From NCBI RefSeq assembly GCF_000411135.1, contig NZ_KE150262.1, positions 1,214,824-1,278,823 on the forward strand: 64,000 nucleotides of DNA, given 5' to 3'. Below, in pieces: positions 1 to 7,499 of this stretch. The position numbers were made by a program, and so were the translations under genes. The notes beneath the pieces are model-generated. The model was not told the origin of the DNA and did no database searches. It was given only the letters and a program-made list of their open reading frames with translations. Origin of the DNA: Actinotignum schaalii FB123-CNA-2. GTDB taxonomy: Bacteria > Actinomycetota > Actinomycetes > Actinomycetales > Actinomycetaceae. The number at the start of each line of letters is the position of its first letter. The first letter of the stretch is position 1.

Positions 1-219
1 GGTCACGAATCGGTGGATATCGGAACGGGTGGATCTATCCCCTTCATTTCTGACCTCGCGGAAGTCTTCCCGGAGGCGGAGATTTTGGTGACCGGCGTGG
101 AAGATCCGGACGCACGTGCTCACGCTCATAACGAATCCTTGCATCTGGGCGATTGGCGTAACGCTATTCTGGCGGAGGCGCTGCTCCTGGAGAAGCTGGG
201 TGCGGGCGAAAGCCGCTAA
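1..219 (+). CDS. M20-family metallopeptidase, C-terminal fragment
   Basis: The gene enters from the left edge; only the last 72 codons are present and the frame is open from base 1. The segment carries the glycine-rich GTGGSIPFI stretch and TGVEDPDARAHAHNES, which resemble the C-terminal catalytic part of actinobacterial M20 dipeptidases (ArgE/DapE/ACY1 group). These are cytosolic zinc enzymes that hydrolyse dipeptides or acylated amino acids. The substrate cannot be told from this fragment. It ends with TAA 65 bases before the downstream lipoprotein gene on the same strand. Confidence 0.75.
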   Translation, partial: GHESVDIGTGGSIPFISDLAEVFPEAEILVTGVEDPDARAHAHNESLHLGDWRNAILAEALLLEKLGAGESR

Positions 220-229
220 GCGCGGGTAG

Positions 230-251
230 GCGAAGGCCGCGGCGCCTTCGC
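230..251 (+). terminator. Hairpin after the M20 peptidase gene
   Basis: An 8-bp perfect inverted repeat (GCGAAGGC / GCCTTCGC, 6-nt loop) sits just after the peptidase stop. No T-tract follows, so a role as terminator is only possible. Confidence 0.3.
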
Positions 252-283
252 GCGGCGCGAACGGAACGAAGAAAGTGACATTG

Positions 284-1285
284 ATGGGAAAGAAAATTCT
301 TGCGGGATGCACGGCGGCTTTGCTCGCGTGCGGCCTCGCGGCATGTTCGGGTGGGAACGACGGCGCAGCTAGCTCAACACCGGCTGCTTCGGAATCCGCG
401 AGCGCTGAGGCAAGCGGTGCGGTGGAAAGCCCCGCCCCCGGGGAAACGCCTGAGATTGTGTACTCGGAGGAAGGCATGCCGTCCCTGGGTGGCACGGCGC
501 AGGCACCGCTGCTGGAGTTCCCGCAGGGGGATGCTCCCGCGGATGTGCGGGTGCGGGTGCTGGAACAGGGCAGCGGCGCGGAGCTGGGCGCCGATGCGGT
601 AGCCAAGGTCAATTACGTGGGTCAAGTGTGGGGGAAGAACGAACCTTTCGATTCCTCCTATTCGCGCAACGCCCCGGCTACTTTCCCGCTCGCCCAGGTG
701 ATCCCGGGCTGGAGCCACACCCTGGCCAAAGCCCACGTGGGGGACAAGCTGATTTTGTCCATCCCGGCCAAGTGGGGCTACGGGCCTTCGGGTGGCACCC
801 AGGATGGTTCCATCGGGGCCACGGATACCATTGCTTTCTACGTGGAAATTCTGGATGCCTGGAACGCGAAGAGCGCGGGCGAGGCCGGTGCCACGGTGGA
901 AATCGAGGCCGATGCACTCCCGGTGGAATACAAGGGGGAGTTGGGCCAGCCCATTACCGAGATCCGGGTGAAAGACGGAGCAGAAGCTCCCGCGGAACTC
1001 AAGGCCACGGTGATTGCTCGCGGCAGCGGGGCTCCGCTCCCGGAGAAGGGCACCTATGTGCTCCAGTTCGCGGCCGCACAATGGGATAACGCCCACGCGG
1101 AAAATACCTGGGCTCCCACAACCGCGAACTACCCGGCCGGCCCGCGTTCGGTTCCTTCCACCCAGCAGATTTTCGCGCCCCTGGCCGGAGTGCCGGTTGG
1201 TTCGCGAGTGCTGTTGAGCGTGCCCAGTAAAGATAATCCGGCCCAGGCTATTGCCGTGGTCGTGGACATTCTTTCTGCGGTGTAG
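284..1285 (+). CDS. FKBP-type peptidyl-prolyl isomerase lipoprotein, tandem FKBP domains
   Basis: 333 aa. The N-terminus is a lipoprotein signal peptide with lipobox LAAC (Cys21), so the protein should be anchored outside the membrane. A Ser/Ala/Pro/Glu-rich linker (about 25-65) follows. A first FKBP domain (about 85-190) retains the core GSIGATDTIAFYVEIL. A second, more diverged FKBP-like domain (about 215-333) ends in VVDIL. FKBPs catalyse prolyl cis-trans isomerisation during folding of exported proteins. ATG 284 is chosen because it follows a purine-rich GAAAG at suitable spacing; an in-frame GTG at 275 is the alternative. The gene converges on sodA, with a shared hairpin between them. 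Confidence 0.85.
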   Translation: MGKKILAGCTAALLACGLAACSGGNDGAASSTPAASESASAEASGAVESPAPGETPEIVYSEEGMPSLGGTAQAPLLEFPQGDAPADVRVRVLEQGSGAELGADAVAKVNYVGQVWGKNEPFDSSYSRNAPATFPLAQVIPGWSHTLAKAHVGDKLILSIPAKWGYGPSGGTQDGSIGATDTIAFYVEILDAWNAKSAGEAGATVEIEADALPVEYKGELGQPITEIRVKDGAEAPAELKATVIARGSGAPLPEKGTYVLQFAAAQWDNAHAENTWAPTTANYPAGPRSVPSTQQIFAPLAGVPVGSRVLLSVPSKDNPAQAIAVVVDILSAV

Positions 1286-1350
1286 CTAGCGGGTAGTTGC
1301 CGGGTAGTCACCGGCGGTTTCGGATAGGGCCAAAATGGCCCGGATAGCGT

Positions 1351-1386
1351 AAGGGCGAGGTACCTCAGTAGAGGAGCCTCGCCCTT
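1351..1386. terminator. Bidirectional terminator between FKBP gene and sodA
   Basis: Perfect 10-bp inverted repeat AAGGGCGAGG / CCTCGCCCTT with an additional inner CCTC/GAGG pair. It lies between two convergent genes and suits termination from both sides. Confidence 0.7.
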
Positions 1387-1449
1387 CGTGCTATCTAGGA
1401 AGGATGTCGCGCGTATCTATGAATAGCGCCGGCGCGGTGTGTGCGTGAG

Positions 1450-2076
1450 TTATTTGCGAATGAGGAGGCCGGTGGCCTGCTCCTGGGCGGTGGCCAAACG
1501 CTGCCCGGCTTCTTCCCAATTGACAATATTCCAGATCGCCTTGACGTAATCGGCCTTGACATTGAGGTAGTCAAGGTAGAAGGCGTGCTCCCACATATCG
1601 AGCTGGAAAACGGGCAGCACCCCGGCAGGCACATTATTGGCCTGGTCGTACATTTGGTAGATCACCAGTTTGCCGGCCACGGAATCGTAGCCGAGCACCG
1701 CCCAGCCCGAGCCTTGGATGCCGGTGGCCACGGCCGTGAACTGCTTCTGGAAGGTAGCGAAATCACCGAAGGAATCCTTGATTGCTTCGGCAAGCTCGCC
1801 TTCCGGTTGTCCGCCGCCGTTGGGGGAGAGCAGGGTCCAGAAAATCGAGTGGTTAACATGGCCGCCCAGGTTGAAGGAAAAATCCTTCGTGTACTGGTTC
1901 ACTGCCGCGAAATCGCCCTTCTCGCGAGCCTCGCGAAGGTTCTCCAGGGATTTATTGGCCCCGTCAACGTAGGTCTTGTGGTGTTTATCGTGGTGGAGCT
2001 CCATGATCTTTGCGGAAATATGCGGTTCGAGTGCCGCGTAATCGTAGGGAAGATCGGGGAGGGTGTAGGTTGCCAT
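1450..2076 (-). CDS. sodA: Superoxide dismutase (Fe/Mn family, probably Mn)
   Basis: 208 aa, standard length. It dismutates superoxide to hydrogen peroxide and oxygen. Metal ligands are visible at the expected places: His28, His76 (in GGHVNHSIFW), Asp160 and His164 (in DMWEHAFY). Residue 145 is Gln, where the M. tuberculosis Fe enzyme is recalled to have His, so Mn or cambialistic use is likely (inference). There is no signal peptide. ATG 2076 is preferred over the ATG two codons upstream because GGAG lies 7 nt before it. An inverted repeat in the promoter region may be an operator. Confidence 0.95.
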   Translation of the reverse strand: MATYTLPDLPYDYAALEPHISAKIMELHHDKHHKTYVDGANKSLENLREAREKGDFAAVNQYTKDFSFNLGGHVNHSIFWTLLSPNGGGQPEGELAEAIKDSFGDFATFQKQFTAVATGIQGSGWAVLGYDSVAGKLVIYQMYDQANNVPAGVLPVFQLDMWEHAFYLDYLNVKADYVKAIWNIVNWEEAGQRLATAQEQATGLLIRK

Positions 2077-2126
2077 TCTCATACTCCAATTCTGGGCGGC
2101 ATCGCGGTGCCACCCCGCTTAGATAT

Positions 2127-2143
2127 GTTCGGAATCTCCGAAC
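2127..2143. promoter_or_regulatory. Inverted repeat upstream of sodA
   Basis: GTTCGGA-ATC-TCCGAAC is a perfect 7-bp inverted repeat with a 3-bp centre, about 50 bp upstream of the sodA start. The position suits an operator. It could also be a small terminator hairpin for the upstream exonuclease gene, but no T-run follows. Confidence 0.4.
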
Positions 2144-2211
2144 AGTAATTGAATGCGAATATCATCAGTATATGTGGTGTCCGGCACATAGGTGGCGAGA
2201 ATGGGGGAGGT

Positions 2212-4005
2212 TTAGCGCTCAGCCAAGCCGGGCGATTCTTCCGCGCCCGGGAAGGAAGTCGGGAAACGATGGGCTGAGGTGAGGGGCACCGCGAGGGGAA
2301 TCTCGCCCTCGACGGCGAGTACTCGCGAGCGCGGATCGGAAAGCCAGGCGGCCAGGAGCTGGGTTTCCTCCGGGTGCGCGTGCTCGGCGGCGCGGGGGGG
2401 AGCCGCAAGCAGGGGAGTTGCATTGCGGAGCGCTGCGGCATGTTCGGGAACATCGCGGGCTTCGCTGACCGTCGCGGTAGCGAGGAGCCTGCCGTAACTC
2501 GCGAGGATGATTTCCCAGTGATCCTCACGCTTAGACGCGGCGACGACGCGGCGTGCCCGCCACAGCGGAACCAGCAAGTCCCGCCGTTGGGCTGCGGTGA
2601 GAAGAGCCAAAAGCCGGTCGCGCTCCACCATCGCTTCTTCGAAACGCTCCTGGGCGGCCAGGCGGGCAATGCGGGCCATCTGGTGGTCCCATACTTCGGC
2701 AAGGGAACCAGCTAACAGCCGTCGGGCGCGAGCGAGGGCTACTGGCCCGGTATTGACGGTGCCCCGCGGGGCCAACGCGCAAGGTGCGTGGGAAGCGAAG
2801 TGGCACGGGCAATCGCTCAGATCGGCCTTGCGTGGCACGTTGAGGCCGGCGGGATTGAGCCCGGCCTCATCCCCGATGAGCTCGGCGGCGCGCCGGGCGG
2901 CGGTGCGGGAGCCGAAAGGCCCCAGTGAGTTTGCCGCCTCCGTTGCCGAACAGCTGCGCGTAGTTTTCAGGCGCGCCACGGGCGTGGTATCGAGGCTGAT
3001 CCAGGTGCGGGTGTGGGGGCGGCGTGAGCGGCGATTATAGGGCGGATCGAAGCGAGTAATATCGCGCAGCTCCACCACCCGTGCCTCGAGGAGAGTGGCG
3101 GTGGGGGTGGTTTCTACCCGGGTGGCCAGGTCCACCATCTCCGCCATGCGGTGGCGTTTTTCCGCGGCGGTGAAATATTGGCGTACCCGCCGGTACATAT
3201 TCCCGGAGCTGCCCACGTACAGTACTTCGTTATTCGGGCCGATGAAACGGTAGCTGCCCGGGCTGTGCGGTACCTGATCGGCGAGTACGGCGCGGCGGCG
3301 CCGGCGGGCCGGAACCGGGTTGGAGACGGTGAGCAGGTCCTCGATATGTGTGACACCGAGCGGGCCGAGCCGCCCGATCATCGCGTGGAGCACATCCACG
3401 GTAGCCCGCGCATCATCGAGGGCACGATGGCTTGGTTGCACCGCGGCCCGGCAGTATCCCGCCAGGGTGCTTAGTTTGTGATTGGGAACTTCATCGCGGC
3501 TGAAAAGACGCCGCGCCAGCCCGAGGGTATCGAGGACGCGCAGCCGCGGCCACGCCATATCTATCGCTTCGCAAGCTCCGCGCAAATGGGACATATCGAA
3601 GCGGGCATTATGCGCCACGAGCACCGGGGCGGTGGGGCCAAGGAAATTGAGAAAAGCGGGGAGAACTTCATGCAGCGGGGGAGCGCTCACCGCCATCGCG
3701 GTGGTGATTCCGGTGAGCACGGTGATCTGGGCCGGGATGGGCACCCCGGGATTGACGAGTGAGGAAAACTCCTGCACCACCTCCCCTCCGCACACTTTCA
3801 CCGCCCCAATTTCGGTGAGCGCATGCGCCCCGGGCCTCTCTCCGGTGGTTTCCACATCTACCACCACGAAAGTAACCTCATCCAGAGGAGTCCCCAGATC
3901 CGCAAATTCCAACTGGCGGGGAGCCAAGATGCGGCCGGATCGATACACCTCAATAGGTTCGGTATCGACCCGGGTGCCGGGCCGCGGAATATGCCGTGCT
4001 GTCAT
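2212..4005 (-). CDS. DEDD 3'-5' exonuclease fused to a UvrC-type GIY-YIG nuclease domain
   Basis: 597 aa. The N-terminal DnaQ-like exonuclease domain (about 42-215) has ExoI Asp50/Glu52 in VVDVETTG, Exo[10 protein letters not shown] and ExoIII HRALDDARATVD. A GIY-YIG domain follows at about 245-330 (SPGSYRFIG, VLYVGSSGNMYRRV), as in the N-terminal half of UvrC, then an Ala/Arg-rich C-terminal region of about 260 aa. Proteins of this architecture are widespread in Actinobacteria; a DNA-repair or nucleic-acid-processing role is inferred. ATG 4005 has no clear ribosome site but sits 7 nt after TAGGGT, suggesting a leaderless mRNA. Confidence 0.88.
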   Translation of the reverse strand: MTARHIPRPGTRVDTEPIEVYRSGRILAPRQLEFADLGTPLDEVTFVVVDVETTGERPGAHALTEIGAVKVCGGEVVQEFSSLVNPGVPIPAQITVLTGITTAMAVSAPPLHEVLPAFLNFLGPTAPVLVAHNARFDMSHLRGACEAIDMAWPRLRVLDTLGLARRLFSRDEVPNHKLSTLAGYCRAAVQPSHRALDDARATVDVLHAMIGRLGPLGVTHIEDLLTVSNPVPARRRRRAVLADQVPHSPGSYRFIGPNNEVLYVGSSGNMYRRVRQYFTAAEKRHRMAEMVDLATRVETTPTATLLEARVVELRDITRFDPPYNRRSRRPHTRTWISLDTTPVARLKTTRSCSATEAANSLGPFGSRTAARRAAELIGDEAGLNPAGLNVPRKADLSDCPCHFASHAPCALAPRGTVNTGPVALARARRLLAGSLAEVWDHQMARIARLAAQERFEEAMVERDRLLALLTAAQRRDLLVPLWRARRVVAASKREDHWEIILASYGRLLATATVSEARDVPEHAAALRNATPLLAAPPRAAEHAHPEETQLLAAWLSDPRSRVLAVEGEIPLAVPLTSAHRFPTSFPGAEESPGLAER

Positions 4006-4012
4006 GATTTTT

Positions 4013-4018
4013 ACCCTA
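4013..4018 (-). promoter_or_regulatory. -10 element of the exonuclease gene (leaderless type)
   Basis: TAGGGT on the minus strand followed by exactly 7 nt and ATG 4005. Transcription would start at or next to the start codon. Confidence 0.45.
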
Positions 4019-4057
4019 GCGCGGAGCTACGACACGAATTCGCGGAGAAGTAGCGCG

Positions 4058-4567
4058 CTACAGGCGGGCGCCGTCGTCGTACGGATCGGTATCTTCGCGG
4101 GCGGGTGCCGTCAAAATAATGGCGACCACAACGCCCACCAGGGCTCCACCGGCCAGGATCCACGCGGTCAGGCGCGGGGCGGGCAGCAGGCCGATAAACA
4201 TGAGCGCACTGATGAGAACCAGCACCCCGGTGGCCACCCAGGCGAGGCTCGCGTAGCGGTGGGCAGGGGCCTGGGGAACATAATATTCTTCGCGGGAGGC
4301 CGGGTTGAAAGTGGCGTCGTCGTCGGAAAAATCTGAATCTTCCGGGGCCGGGGACCAATCGCGCGGACCGGCCGCTCGCCCGCCACCCAGAGCCCAGGCG
4401 GCATCGGTGTAGCGCGGGGAAACATCCACCGGCGGCAGCGCGGCATCACTATCCCGGGTGGTATTGATATTCGCTCCCACCCCCTCGGCTTCCAGCTCGC
4501 GCGCGATCTTGTCCCATTGCGCATCGAAGCTATTATCCGAGTGCTTGCCTGTAGGTCCTTCTCCCAT
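4058..4567 (-). CDS. Small membrane protein with two C-terminal transmembrane segments
   Basis: 169 aa; I do not recognise a named family. The N-terminal half is hydrophilic and acidic, beginning MGEGPTGKHSDNSFDAQWDK. Two hydrophobic segments follow (about residues 105-127 and 131-151), then an acidic tail. The first part is therefore probably cytosolic, with a helical hairpin in the membrane. ATG 4567 is preferred to one ten codons upstream because TATAGT lies exactly 7 nt before it. Its start region overlaps the promoter of the divergent pfp gene, so the two may be co-regulated. Confidence 0.7.
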   Translation of the reverse strand: MGEGPTGKHSDNSFDAQWDKIARELEAEGVGANINTTRDSDAALPPVDVSPRYTDAAWALGGGRAAGPRDWSPAPEDSDFSDDDATFNPASREEYYVPQAPAHRYASLAWVATGVLVLISALMFIGLLPAPRLTAWILAGGALVGVVVAIILTAPAREDTDPYDDGARL

Positions 4568-4574
4568 GAAAGAC

Positions 4575-4580
4575 ACTATA
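4575..4580 (-). promoter_or_regulatory. -10 element of the small membrane protein gene
   Basis: TATAGT on the minus strand, 7 nt before ATG 4567; leaderless type. It lies only 8 bp from the oppositely directed pfp -10 element. Confidence 0.5.
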
Positions 4581-4588
4581 GCTGCGGG

Positions 4589-4594
4589 TATAAT
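4589..4594 (+). promoter_or_regulatory. pfp -10 element
   Basis: A perfect TATAAT, 42 bp before the pfp start, which would give a leader of about 35 nt containing the GGAAGG ribosome site. A convincing -35 was not found; that position falls on the start codon of the divergent gene. Confidence 0.55.
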
Positions 4595-4636
4595 CAACAG
4601 CGGAATAATCCCCCAATCAGAAACGGAAGGTTAACG

Positions 4637-5851
4637 ATGACTGTCCGCCGCGTTGCGCTCCTGACCGCCGGAGGTTTCGCCCCGTGTTTGTCCTCGGCCG
4701 TGGGTGGCCTCATTGAGCGCTATACGGAAATTGCGCCCGATGTGGAAATTATCGCCTACCAGCATGGCTACCACGGGCTGCTCACCGGGAATTACATCAC
4801 CATCGATAAAGAAGGGCGCGAACAAGCCCATATCCTGCACCGTTTCGGCGGTTCACCCATCGGTAACTCCCGCGTCAAGCTGACCAATACCGAGGATCTG
4901 GTCAAGCGTGGCCTCGTGGAAGAAGGCGTGAACCCGCTGGAATTCGCCGCCCAGCGTCTCGTGGAAGATGGCGTGGATGTGCTCCACACCATCGGCGGTG
5001 ATGATACAAATACCACCGCCGCGGATCTGGCTGCCTACCTGGAAGAAAACGGGCATCACCTCGTGGTGGTGGGCCTTCCCAAGACCATCGATAATGACAT
5101 TATTCCGGTGCGCCAGTCCCTGGGCGCCTGGACCGCCGCGGAAGAAGCCTCGCTCTACGCCCAGCATATTATTGGTGAGCATCGCTCCAACCCGCGTATG
5201 CTCATCGTGCACGAAGTCATGGGCCGTAATTGCGGCTACCTTACCGCGCAGGCCTCCAAGTACTACCACGATTGGGTCCAGGAGCAGGAATGGGCTCCGG
5301 CGCTGGGTCTGACCAAGGAACGCTGGGATGTGCACGCCGTGTTCCTGCCCGAAATGGCTTTGGATATCAGCGGGGAAGCCGAACGCCTCAAGAAGATTAT
5401 GGATGAGATCGGCAACGTCAATATCTTCCTTTCCGAGGGTGCGGGCGTGGATGAAATCGTGGCCGAAATGGAAGCCGCCGGCCAGGAAGTACCGCGCGAT
5501 CCCTTCGGACACGTCCAGCTCGATAAGGTCAATCCGGGCCGCTGGTTCGCTGAGCAATTCGCGCAGAAGCTCGGCGCGGAAAAGGTCATGGTGCAAAAGT
5601 CCGGGTACTTCTCCCGCGCCTGGCACGCCAACGCTGAGGACCTGCGCCTCATCAAGGGCATGGTGGACCTGGCCGTGCAGTGCGCCCTGGAAGGTAAGCC
5701 CGGCCTCATCGGGCACGATGAGGAGAACGGTAACGTCCTCACCAATATCGCTTTCCCGCGGGTGAAGGGCCACAAGGCCTTCGATATCACCCAGGATTGG
5801 TTCGTGGAGACCATGCAGGCCATCGGCCAGGAGGTTCGCCCGCACGCCTAA
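4637..5851 (+). CDS. pfp: Pyrophosphate-dependent 6-phosphofructokinase
   Basis: 404 aa. It interconverts fructose 6-phosphate and fructose 1,6-bisphosphate in the cytosol. The phosphate-donor motif is GGDDT (residues 120-124), with the Asp that marks PPi-dependent enzymes where ATP enzymes have Gly. The substrate motif PKTIDND (148-154) is intact. The length matches the 404-residue propionibacterial PPi enzyme as recalled. PPi use would make the step reversible and save ATP, typical of fermentative Actinobacteria. ATG 4637 follows GGAAGG at 7 nt. It is probably monocistronic, with a terminator downstream. Confidence 0.93.
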   Translation: MTVRRVALLTAGGFAPCLSSAVGGLIERYTEIAPDVEIIAYQHGYHGLLTGNYITIDKEGREQAHILHRFGGSPIGNSRVKLTNTEDLVKRGLVEEGVNPLEFAAQRLVEDGVDVLHTIGGDDTNTTAADLAAYLEENGHHLVVVGLPKTIDNDIIPVRQSLGAWTAAEEASLYAQHIIGEHRSNPRMLIVHEVMGRNCGYLTAQASKYYHDWVQEQEWAPALGLTKERWDVHAVFLPEMALDISGEAERLKKIMDEIGNVNIFLSEGAGVDEIVAEMEAAGQEVPRDPFGHVQLDKVNPGRWFAEQFAQKLGAEKVMVQKSGYFSRAWHANAEDLRLIKGMVDLAVQCALEGKPGLIGHDEENGNVLTNIAFPRVKGHKAFDITQDWFVETMQAIGQEVRPHA

Positions 5852-5906
5852 TGCGGCTGCGCCGTGGGCCCGGGCTGCCCGGGTGCCCCGTATCCGCACG
5901 TGAATG

Positions 5907-5940
5907 TTCGCCCCGTACCGGTTATCTGGTGCGGGGCGAG
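5907..5940 (+). terminator. pfp terminator hairpin
   Basis: Arms CGCCCCGTACC / GGTGCGGGGCG (one G-T pair) around an 8-nt loop, with a T-rich stretch (ATCATTTTT) about 12 nt further on. Confidence 0.55.
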
Positions 5941-6036
5941 CTTGTGTGCAGATCATTTTTAGTGTGGTGCGCGCCTTTGCGTGCAGGCTGCGTCTCATGG
6001 CGTTGACGCAATTCTGCCCGCGCCTCCGTTCCGGGC

Positions 6037-6042
6037 TAAGAT
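6037..6042 (+). promoter_or_regulatory. -10 element of the DAHP synthase gene (leaderless type)
   Basis: TAAGAT followed by 7 nt and ATG 6050. There is no ribosome-binding purine run before this ATG. Confidence 0.5.
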
Positions 6043-6049
6043 TTCGATT

Positions 6050-7408
6050 ATGTTTGAGGACGATACGCATAAAATTGCTGCGCTGGCCCACGCCTGGCGC
6101 GATAAGCCTGCTCTGCACCAACCTCATTACGAGGATGAAGCAGAGCTTGCTGCCGTCATGCAGCGCCTGGCGAAAATGCCGCCCCTCGTTTTTGCGGGTG
6201 AATGCGATCGGCTCCGCGAAAGTATCGCGGCCGCGCAACGCGGAGAAGCTTTCGTCCTCATGGGTGGGGATTGCGCGGAATCTTTCGAGCAAATCACCGC
6301 GGATCGCATCCGTGCCAAGGTTCGCACCCTGCTGCAAATGTCGGTTATTTTGACCTACGGGGCTTCGGTGCCGGTAGTGAAAATTGGGCGGATGGCCGGC
6401 CAATACTCCAAGCCGCGCTCCCAGGCCACCGAAACTATTGGTGATATCACCTTGCCCTCCTATTTGGGCGATTCCATTAACGGGCACGAATTCACGGCCG
6501 CGGCGCGCCGCCATGATCCGCACCGTTTGGAGGAGGCGTACCTGTACTCGGTGGCCACCCTCAACCTCATGCGTGCTTTCACGCGCGGTGGTTTCGCTGA
6601 CTTGCGTTCGGTTCACGATTGGAACCGCGGTTTTATTGCCAATCCGGCTTACGTGCGGTACGAAAAAACAGCGAGCGAGATTGATCGCGCCATGCGTTTT
6701 GTGACCGCGGCCGGGGTCGACGGCGCGCAGCTGGCAGAAACGCAAATTTATTCTTCCCACGAAGGCCTGGTGCTGCCCTTCGAGGAAATTATGATGCGCA
6801 TCGATTCGCGTACCCACGATCCTTACCTCACCTCCGCACACTTCCTGTGGATCGGGGAACGCACCCGGGATGTCAACGGTGCCCACGTGGAGATGTTCTC
6901 CCACGCACGTAACCCGATCGGGGTGAAATTAGGTCCGACGACGACGCCAGATACCGCTCTCGCCCTTATCGACAAACTCAATCCGGAAGGTGAACCGGGC
7001 CGACTCACCTTCATTACTCGCATGGGGGCTGGTCGCGTGGAAGAGGCCCTGCCGCCCCTGGTGGAAGCGGTGCAGCGTGACGGGCGCCCGGTTACCTGGG
7101 TTTCGGACCCCATGCACGGAAATACCATCAAAGCATCCAATGGAATTAAGACCCGCCGCTTGAGCGATATCATGGCGGAAATCCGCGGGTTCTTCGCGGT
7201 CCACGAAGCCTTAGGTAGCCACCCGGGCGGTATCCACGTGGAACTGACCGGGGATGACGTGACAGAGGTGCTGGGCGGTTCGGAAGAAATCTTCGAAGAG
7301 ACCCTGACCGAACGCTACGAATCCTTGGTCGATCCGCGTCTCAACCACCAGCAGTCCCTCGAGCTGGCTTACCAGCTGGCCGAAATGCTGCGCGACGTCC
7401 ACCTGTAA
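6050..7408 (+). CDS. aroG: 3-deoxy-7-phosphoheptulonate synthase, class II
   Basis: 452 aa. It condenses phosphoenolpyruvate and erythrose 4-phosphate in the first step of the shikimate pathway. Plant/actinobacterial type II signatures are present: MGGDCAESF (71-79, with metal-ligand Cys75) and GRMAGQYSKPRS (about 113-124). ATG 6050 is chosen over an ATG 23 codons upstream because it lies 7 nt after TAAGAT and the upstream segment does not look like the family. In mycobacteria the homologue also lies near pknL, the Rv2175c gene and a polyprenyl synthase gene, as here. Confidence 0.95.
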   Translation: MFEDDTHKIAALAHAWRDKPALHQPHYEDEAELAAVMQRLAKMPPLVFAGECDRLRESIAAAQRGEAFVLMGGDCAESFEQITADRIRAKVRTLLQMSVILTYGASVPVVKIGRMAGQYSKPRSQATETIGDITLPSYLGDSINGHEFTAAARRHDPHRLEEAYLYSVATLNLMRAFTRGGFADLRSVHDWNRGFIANPAYVRYEKTASEIDRAMRFVTAAGVDGAQLAETQIYSSHEGLVLPFEEIMMRIDSRTHDPYLTSAHFLWIGERTRDVNGAHVEMFSHARNPIGVKLGPTTTPDTALALIDKLNPEGEPGRLTFITRMGAGRVEEALPPLVEAVQRDGRPVTWVSDPMHGNTIKASNGIKTRRLSDIMAEIRGFFAVHEALGSHPGGIHVELTGDDVTEVLGGSEEIFEETLTERYESLVDPRLNHQQSLELAYQLAEMLRDVHL

Positions 7409-7499
7409 AACGGGGCGCGCCGCAGCCTGGGACCGCAGTGGCCCTGCTTGGGTGCGTCCCGTGACTGAATGACCGGGTGCCAGCGCGAGTGCGGCCTGG

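Noticed and set aside
2127-2143. sodA palindrome considered as a LexA box
   Set aside because: The half-sites read GTTCG...CGAAC, the reverse order of the SOS consensus, with the wrong centre length.
4853-6904. 683-codon open frame on the minus strand
   Set aside because: It lies antisense to the clear pfp and DAHP synthase genes and spans their intergenic region; the protein has no recognisable motifs. Such shadows are common in GC-rich DNA.
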